From Bacteroidetes bacterium CG23_combo_of_CG06-09_8_20_14_all_32_9 (GTDB taxonomy: Bacteria > Bacteroidota > Bacteroidia > Bacteroidales > GWA2-32-17), in contig PCSS01000317.1 in NCBI GenBank assembly GCA_002771395.1, positions 1,424 through 12,172 of the forward strand: a stretch of 10,749 bases of DNA, in the 5' to 3' direction. Shown in pieces: positions 6,728-10,749 of the stretch. A program made the translations under genes and the position numbers. The notes beneath the pieces were generated by a model. The model ran no database searches, was not told the DNA's origin, and saw only the letters and a program-made list of their open reading frames with translations. The first letter of the stretch is position 1; each line of letters begins with the position of its first letter.

Positions 6728-7714
6728 ATGATTAAAAAATACACAATGTTTTTAATTGTCCTGATATCAGGATATTGTGATTATATTTATGCTCAAGATC
6801 CTCAATTTTCTCAATTTTACGCTTCTCCTTTATACCTTAATCCTGCCCTTACCGGATCTGTAAAATGCCCAAGAGTTACATTAAATTACAGAAATCAATG
6901 GCCCGCACTAGGTTCAACTTATGTAACCTACATTGCCTCTTTCGACCAGCAGGTTAAAGCTTTAGAAGGTTCACTGGGTGGATATATTTATGCCGACCAG
7001 CAAGGCGATGGTGCTATATCAACTGTTAATGTAAGTGGAATTTATGCTTATACATTTATTTTAAATCGCAAAGCAAACATAAATTGGGCATTTCAGGTAT
7101 CATATATGCAGAAAAAACTTAACTGGGATTTTATTTTTCCTGACATGATTCATCCGCTTTACGGTCCTATTTACCCTACCTCAGAAGTTTTAGTACCTAC
7201 AAGTGATGTAAGTAAGCATTTCGATGCTTCAACAGGTGGTGTGCTATCAACCAAAGATTATTTTTTCGGAATAGCTATTCACCATCTTACTCAACCTACA
7301 GAATCTTTTCGCTCAAACGATGATGCTGTTCTTCCGAGAAAATATACTGTCCATTTTGGGACAAATATTCCCATTAAAGGAATAGGTTTTAAAAAAGGTG
7401 ATGTTATGATTTCACCCAATATCCTTTTTCAGCAACAGAAAGATTTTCAGCAAATGAACTGGGGTTTGTATCTTAGCCGCAAAGGTATTGTTGGAGGTAT
7501 TTGGTTCCGCCAGAACCTCTCTTTCCATTACGATTCTTTTATTATGGTACTTGGTTATGTAAAAGAGAAAATGAAATTTGCTTATAGTTACGACCTTACA
7601 GTTTCGCAACTCAAAAATAAAACTCTCGGTGCACACGAGGTATCATTTACTTTTATTTTTCCTTGCAGTAAGAAAAAACCAACATTTAGAACAATAAGTT
7701 GCCCCTCATTTTAG
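6728..7714 (+). CDS. PorP/SprF family type IX secretion outer-membrane protein
   Basis: This is a 328-residue PorP/SprF-family protein. Members are small outer-membrane beta-barrels linked to type IX secretion; SprF of Flavobacterium supports secretion of SprB, and PorP of P. gingivalis is an essential component. The signal peptide is likely cut at Ala22/Gln23. It is followed by the hallmark QDPQFSQFYASPLYLNPALT (23-42) and LNYRNQWPALGSTYVTY. The remainder alternates as beta strands (YVKEKMKFAYSYDLTVS near the end). The C-terminus has a basic tail with Cys313 and ends ISCPSF with Cys325. From memory, such a CPSF-like end is seen in PorP/SprF copies encoded beside gldJ. I start at ATG 6728; a GTG directly before it (6725) would add one residue. 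It lies 34 bases before gldJ, so the two are probably co-transcribed. The genome likely has other PorP/SprF paralogues, so I give no symbol. Confidence 0.9.
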   Translation: MIKKYTMFLIVLISGYCDYIYAQDPQFSQFYASPLYLNPALTGSVKCPRVTLNYRNQWPALGSTYVTYIASFDQQVKALEGSLGGYIYADQQGDGAISTVNVSGIYAYTFILNRKANINWAFQVSYMQKKLNWDFIFPDMIHPLYGPIYPTSEVLVPTSDVSKHFDASTGGVLSTKDYFFGIAIHHLTQPTESFRSNDDAVLPRKYTVHFGTNIPIKGIGFKKGDVMISPNILFQQQKDFQQMNWGLYLSRKGIVGGIWFRQNLSFHYDSFIMVLGYVKEKMKFAYSYDLTVSQLKNKTLGAHEVSFTFIFPCSKKKPTFRTISCPSF

Positions 7715-7748
7715 TTATTAATTGAAATTTAATTAAAAGATTCAAATT

Positions 7749-9293
7749 ATGAACACCAAACTTTTTTTAATCGGAATGTCGTTTGCAGCCTCGGTGGCTT
7801 TCTTTTCATCGTGTGATGTAAAAAGATCATCAAATACAGGCTGGGATTATAACACCGAAAAAAACGGTGGTTTTGAATATACATACTACGAAGAACAAGA
7901 AACCGGTCCCGGTTTAGTTCTTATCGAAGGTGGTACATTTTCAATGGGTCGCGTTGAGCAAGACGTTGTTTATGAATGGAATGCCTTTCCAAAACGCGTT
8001 ACAATTTCATCTTTTTATATGGACGAAACCGAAGTTACAAACGTTAATTATCGTGAGTACCTTTATTGGCTGCGTCGTGTTTTTGTTGATTATCCTGAAG
8101 TTTATAAAATGGCTTTGCCTGATACATTGGTTTGGAGAAGTAAATTAGCTTTCAATGAACCTTATGTTGAACTATATTTCAGACATCCGGCTTACCAGGA
8201 ATATCCTGTAGTTGGAGTTAACTGGTTACAGGCAAACGACTATTGCAGTTGGAGAACCGACCGTGTTAATGAACTTATTATGGTTCGCGAAGGTTTATTA
8301 TATATGGACCCAACCGGACAATCGGGCGAAGAAAACTTTAATACAGAAGCGTATCTTGCCGGACAATATGAAGGCGCTGTTCGCGACCAAATGCCGGATT
8401 ACGACCCAAATAACGACACCAGAAAAGTTCGTGTGGAAGACGGCATTTTGCTTCCTAAATATCGTTTACCAACCGAAGCTGAATGGGAATTTGCAGCTCT
8501 TGGCCTGGTTGGTAACATGTTAGCCTCTGAACGTATTTTCAACGAAAAAATTTATCCATGGAATGGTCACTATATCCGCATTGACGACCGCTCAGGATTT
8601 GATACAAAAGATATTGGTCAAATTAGAGCTAACACCATGAGAGGCAGAGGTGATTATATGGGTATGGCAGGCGCTTTAAATGACCATAACGATATTCCAA
8701 GTTACGTAACATCTTATTGGCCCAATGATTACGGTTTATATTGTATGGCAGGTAACGTAAACGAGTGGGTTATGGATGTTTACCGTCCATTAACTTTTGA
8801 AGACAATGATGATTTCCGTCCTTTCCGTGGTAATATTTATACTACTCAAATCCGTGATGATGAGGGAAATATTGGTGAAAAAGACAGCCTTGGTAAAATT
8901 CGCTATCGTAATGTTGCAGATGATGAAGCATTTAATCGCCGTAATTATAATACAGCCGACAACATTAATTATCTTGATGGTGATTTTGAATCAAGTGTTG
9001 ATTATGGAAAAGAAGATGTAAGTAAAGACAATACCATTTCGAAACGTATGTATAACACCGGAAAACAACAGGTTGACCCCAATACCGGTAAACCAACAAT
9101 GAGAGGTGGTGCATTCATGACTTCAATGATTGATAACAGGCAGAGAGTTTTTAAAGGAGGCGGCTGGAAAGACCGTGTATATTGGATGTCGCCGGGTACC
9201 CGCCGCTATTTAGACCAATCGCAGTCACGTGCAGATCTTGGTTTTCGTTGTGCAATGCACAGAGTCGGAGAAGCAAAAGGCTCCGGACTATAA
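7749..9293 (+). CDS. gldJ: Gliding motility / T9SS lipoprotein GldJ (FGE-sulfatase fold)
   Basis: GldJ is an outer-membrane lipoprotein facing the periplasm. In Flavobacterium johnsoniae it is needed for gliding and type IX secretion and stabilises other Gld proteins. The 514-residue protein has a lipoprotein signal with acceptor Cys22 (FSSC). It then carries an FGE-sulfatase/SUMF1 fold: EGGTFSMGR (60-68), DETEVTNVNY (92-101), YPVVGVNW (152-159), YRLPTEAEWEFA (238-249), GLYCMAGNVNEWVMDVYRP (329-347), KGGGWKDRVYW (469-479) and GFRC (498-501). GldK shares this fold, but GQETGPGL-like sequence before the first motif, the ALPDTLVWR motif, and the porU and murF neighbours favour GldJ. Where true formylglycine-generating enzymes have two catalytic cysteines (KGGSYxCxxxYC), this protein has Asp475 and Met480, so it should be structural rather than enzymatic. 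It follows the porP-like gene by 34 bases and is closed by a strong terminator. Confidence 0.93.
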   Translation: MNTKLFLIGMSFAASVAFFSSCDVKRSSNTGWDYNTEKNGGFEYTYYEEQETGPGLVLIEGGTFSMGRVEQDVVYEWNAFPKRVTISSFYMDETEVTNVNYREYLYWLRRVFVDYPEVYKMALPDTLVWRSKLAFNEPYVELYFRHPAYQEYPVVGVNWLQANDYCSWRTDRVNELIMVREGLLYMDPTGQSGEENFNTEAYLAGQYEGAVRDQMPDYDPNNDTRKVRVEDGILLPKYRLPTEAEWEFAALGLVGNMLASERIFNEKIYPWNGHYIRIDDRSGFDTKDIGQIRANTMRGRGDYMGMAGALNDHNDIPSYVTSYWPNDYGLYCMAGNVNEWVMDVYRPLTFEDNDDFRPFRGNIYTTQIRDDEGNIGEKDSLGKIRYRNVADDEAFNRRNYNTADNINYLDGDFESSVDYGKEDVSKDNTISKRMYNTGKQQVDPNTGKPTMRGGAFMTSMIDNRQRVFKGGGWKDRVYWMSPGTRRYLDQSQSRADLGFRCAMHRVGEAKGSGL

Positions 9294-9311
9294 ACCTGTT
9301 TGTGATATATG

Positions 9312-9338
9312 AAAACCCCATAAACATGGGGTTTTTTT
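9312..9338 (+). terminator. Rho-independent terminator after gldJ
   Basis: AAAACCCCAT (9312-9321) pairs perfectly with ATGGGGTTTT (9326-9335) around an AAAC loop, and the T-run continues to 9338. It lies 19 bases after the gldJ stop and should end the porP-gldJ transcript, which implies murF uses its own promoter. Confidence 0.92.
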
Positions 9339-9508
9339 ATTCTAAATGGTAAGATTACAAACTGAATTTAAGTTGAATCTACGCTTTATCAATCGATTCA
9401 CCCCGTTAAATAGTTTTAAAAATGAACGAACATAGAAAGAAATAGTAATATCTGACGGGGTAAAGATAAAAGGGAATGTAAAAAAAACTGGTTTCCGGTT
9501 ATTGGTTT

Positions 9509-9541
9509 CTGGTTGCTATCAGCAACCAGTGACCAGCAACC
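9509..9541. repeat. GGTTGCT/AGCAACC hairpin with duplicated right arm
   Basis: CTGGTTGCT (9509-9517) is the exact complement of AGCAACCAG (9521-9529) with a three-base ATC loop. A second right-arm copy, CCAGCAACC, lies at 9533-9541. To the left, GGTT words recur (GGTTTCC, GGTTATT, GGTTTCT from 9490). There is no T-run directly after it on the plus strand, so it is not a classic terminator. Confidence 0.7.
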
Positions 9542-9646
9542 ATGAGAATATACGTATGCCCGATAAAACTTTTACATTTAGAATTTTACATTTCACATTA
9601 ACATTGTGTAATTCTCTGAAATTAGTTTAAACTTACTTTAAATGTA

Positions 9647-10749
9647 ATGAATATAAATGAAATTTATAAGTTATTTTTAGAATGTGGTACCGTTTGTACC
9701 GATACCAGAAATATTAAACAAGGCTCACTCTTTATTGCCCTAAAAGGCCAAAACTTTGATGGTAATAAATTTGCAAAAGAAGCATTAAAAAAAGGCTGTC
9801 GTTATGCTTTTGTTGATGATAAAAATTTTGCCAATGAAAATACAATATTTTTTATTTATGATACACTTAAAACCTTACAGGAACTTGCTCGTTTTCATCG
9901 GCAACAATTTGATATTCCAGTAATATCTATTACAGGTACAAATGGAAAAACAACTAGTAAGGAGTTAATATCATGCATATTACAAAAGAAGTATAATACT
10001 ACATTTACTAAAGAAAATTTTAATAATCATATTGGCGTACCATTAACTTTACTTGAAATTAATTCTGATACCGAAATTGCAGTAATTGAAATGGGAGCAA
10101 ATCACCATGGCGAAATAAAAACACTTTGCGAAATTGCAGAACCAAATTTCGGGTTAATAACTAATATTGGAAAATCGCATTTAGAAGGTTTTGGTTCGCT
10201 TGAAGGTGTAATAAACTCCAAAACAGAAATGTATCATTTTATTAAACAACATAATGGGAAAATTTTTATAAATACTGATAATAATTTATTAATGAGTCGT
10301 ATAAATGAAATTCTTTCAATTACTTATGGCGTTAATGAAAATTGTTTTATTGCCGGAAAAAATCCTTTATCAAATCCATTTCTTGAATTAAAGTGGAAAA
10401 CAAATGGCATTACTAATTGGAATTTATTAAAAACCAATCTTGTAGGAAATTATAATTTTGAAAACGTACTTTCAGCAATTTGCATAGGAACTTATTTTAA
10501 TGTTGACGAAAGAAATATTAATGAAGGAATTACTAATTATCAACCAACAAATAACCGCTCTCAGATATTAAAAACTTCAAAAAATACTCTTTTAATTGAC
10601 GCTTATAATGCAAACCCTACAAGCATGAATGCTGCATTAGACAATTTTTTTGAAATGAGCGGAGAAAACAAGGTATTAATAATTGGCGACATGCTCGAAT
10701 TAGGCGAAAGTTCGATAAATGAACATAAAAGTATTTACCAAAAAATTGT
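9647..10749 (+). CDS. murF: UDP-N-acetylmuramoyl-tripeptide--D-alanyl-D-alanine ligase MurF (5' part)
   Basis: MurF is the cytosolic ATP-dependent ligase that adds D-Ala-D-Ala to UDP-MurNAc-tripeptide, the last soluble step of peptidoglycan precursor synthesis. The first 367 codons are present and the frame is open at the right edge; the full protein is usually about 430 residues. The N-terminal substrate domain shows CTDTRNIKQGSLFIALKG (17-34). The ATP loop is GTNGKTT (97-103). After it come NNHIGVPLTLL, EMGANHHGEI (148-157), NIGKSHLEGFGS and NFENVLSAI. DAYNANPTSM (318-327) and IIGDMLELGE are C-terminal-domain motifs typical of MurF. I start at ATG 9647; the ATG five bases earlier meets a stop immediately. 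It is separated from gldJ by a terminator and spacer. As I recall, murF next to gldJ is a recurrent arrangement in Bacteroidota, though MurF itself is not part of the secretion machinery. Confidence 0.96.
   Translation, partial: MNINEIYKLFLECGTVCTDTRNIKQGSLFIALKGQNFDGNKFAKEALKKGCRYAFVDDKNFANENTIFFIYDTLKTLQELARFHRQQFDIPVISITGTNGKTTSKELISCILQKKYNTTFTKENFNNHIGVPLTLLEINSDTEIAVIEMGANHHGEIKTLCEIAEPNFGLITNIGKSHLEGFGSLEGVINSKTEMYHFIKQHNGKIFINTDNNLLMSRINEILSITYGVNENCFIAGKNPLSNPFLELKWKTNGITNWNLLKTNLVGNYNFENVLSAICIGTYFNVDERNINEGITNYQPTNNRSQILKTSKNTLLIDAYNANPTSMNAALDNFFEMSGENKVLIIGDMLELGESSINEHKSIYQKI

Larger units (their letters stand above)
9294..9646. other. Gene-free spacer between gldJ and murF
   Basis: This spacer holds the gldJ terminator and a 7-bp inverted pair ACCCCGT (9400-9406) / ACGGGGT (9455-9461) with a 48-base loop. 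It also contains a GGTT/AACC word-repeat hairpin (9491-9541) and an AT-rich run with repeated TTTACATTT-like words (9571-9605). No coding frame of substance is visible. TACATTTA (9573-9580) and TACATTTC (9587-9594) each match the TAnnTTTG -7 element at 7 of 8 positions, but neither has a TTG-type -33 element at the right distance, so I do not call a murF promoter. Confidence 0.7.

Noticed and set aside
7412..7636. 74-codon minus-strand open frame within the porP-like gene
   Set aside because: It is antisense to a well-supported barrel gene and has no family features.
8212..8523. 103-codon plus-strand open frame within gldJ
   Set aside because: It is a shifted frame inside gldJ, whose own frame carries all of the FGE-fold motifs over the same bases.
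7749..9293. Active sulfatase-modifying enzyme (formylglycine-generating enzyme)
   Set aside because: The lipoprotein signal, the missing catalytic cysteines and the porU/murF context point to GldJ instead.
9421..9447. Tiny open frame starting ATGAACGAACATAG
   Set aside because: It encodes only seven residues and shows no sign of a leader peptide, such as a run of a regulatory amino acid beside a terminator.

Overview
The window looks like chromosomal DNA from a Bacteroidota (Bacteroidetes) bacterium. It is AT-rich, has no clear Shine-Dalgarno sites ahead of its starts, shows lipoprotein and signal-peptide styles typical of the phylum, and carries a type IX secretion system (T9SS) gene group, which is essentially restricted to Bacteroidota. 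The order or species cannot be fixed from this sequence.

Layout from left to right. Positions 1-181 hold a short, frame-disrupted plus-strand remnant resembling the start of the catalytic region of a T9SS-type subtilisin-like (S8) peptidase. Next, on the minus strand, is ispF (isoprenoid precursor synthesis). A 653-base gene-free stretch follows (687-1339), built of repeated inverted-repeat modules. Then come porV and porU, both on the minus strand with porU first in transcription order. A 180-base divergent promoter region separates porU from the plus-strand pair porP/sprF-like and gldJ, which lie 34 bases apart and end in a strong rho-independent terminator. After a second gene-free stretch (9294-9646) with inverted repeats, murF begins and runs off the right edge.

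Functionally, the core of the window is secretion. PorU is the C25-family peptidase that removes the C-terminal sorting domain of T9SS cargo at the cell surface and attaches the cargo to lipopolysaccharide. PorV is the outer-membrane barrel that carries cargo from the translocon to PorU. GldJ is an outer-membrane lipoprotein with a formylglycine-generating-enzyme-like fold, needed for T9SS and gliding in flavobacteria. The PorP/SprF-like barrel is a further T9SS outer-membrane component. ispF and murF flank these genes as housekeeping neighbours (undecaprenyl precursor supply and peptidoglycan synthesis).

I found no convincing new multi-gene system. The most unusual part is the repeat architecture between porV and ispF, where near-identical modules include the stop codon of porV. 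A related word-like repeat patch lies ahead of murF.
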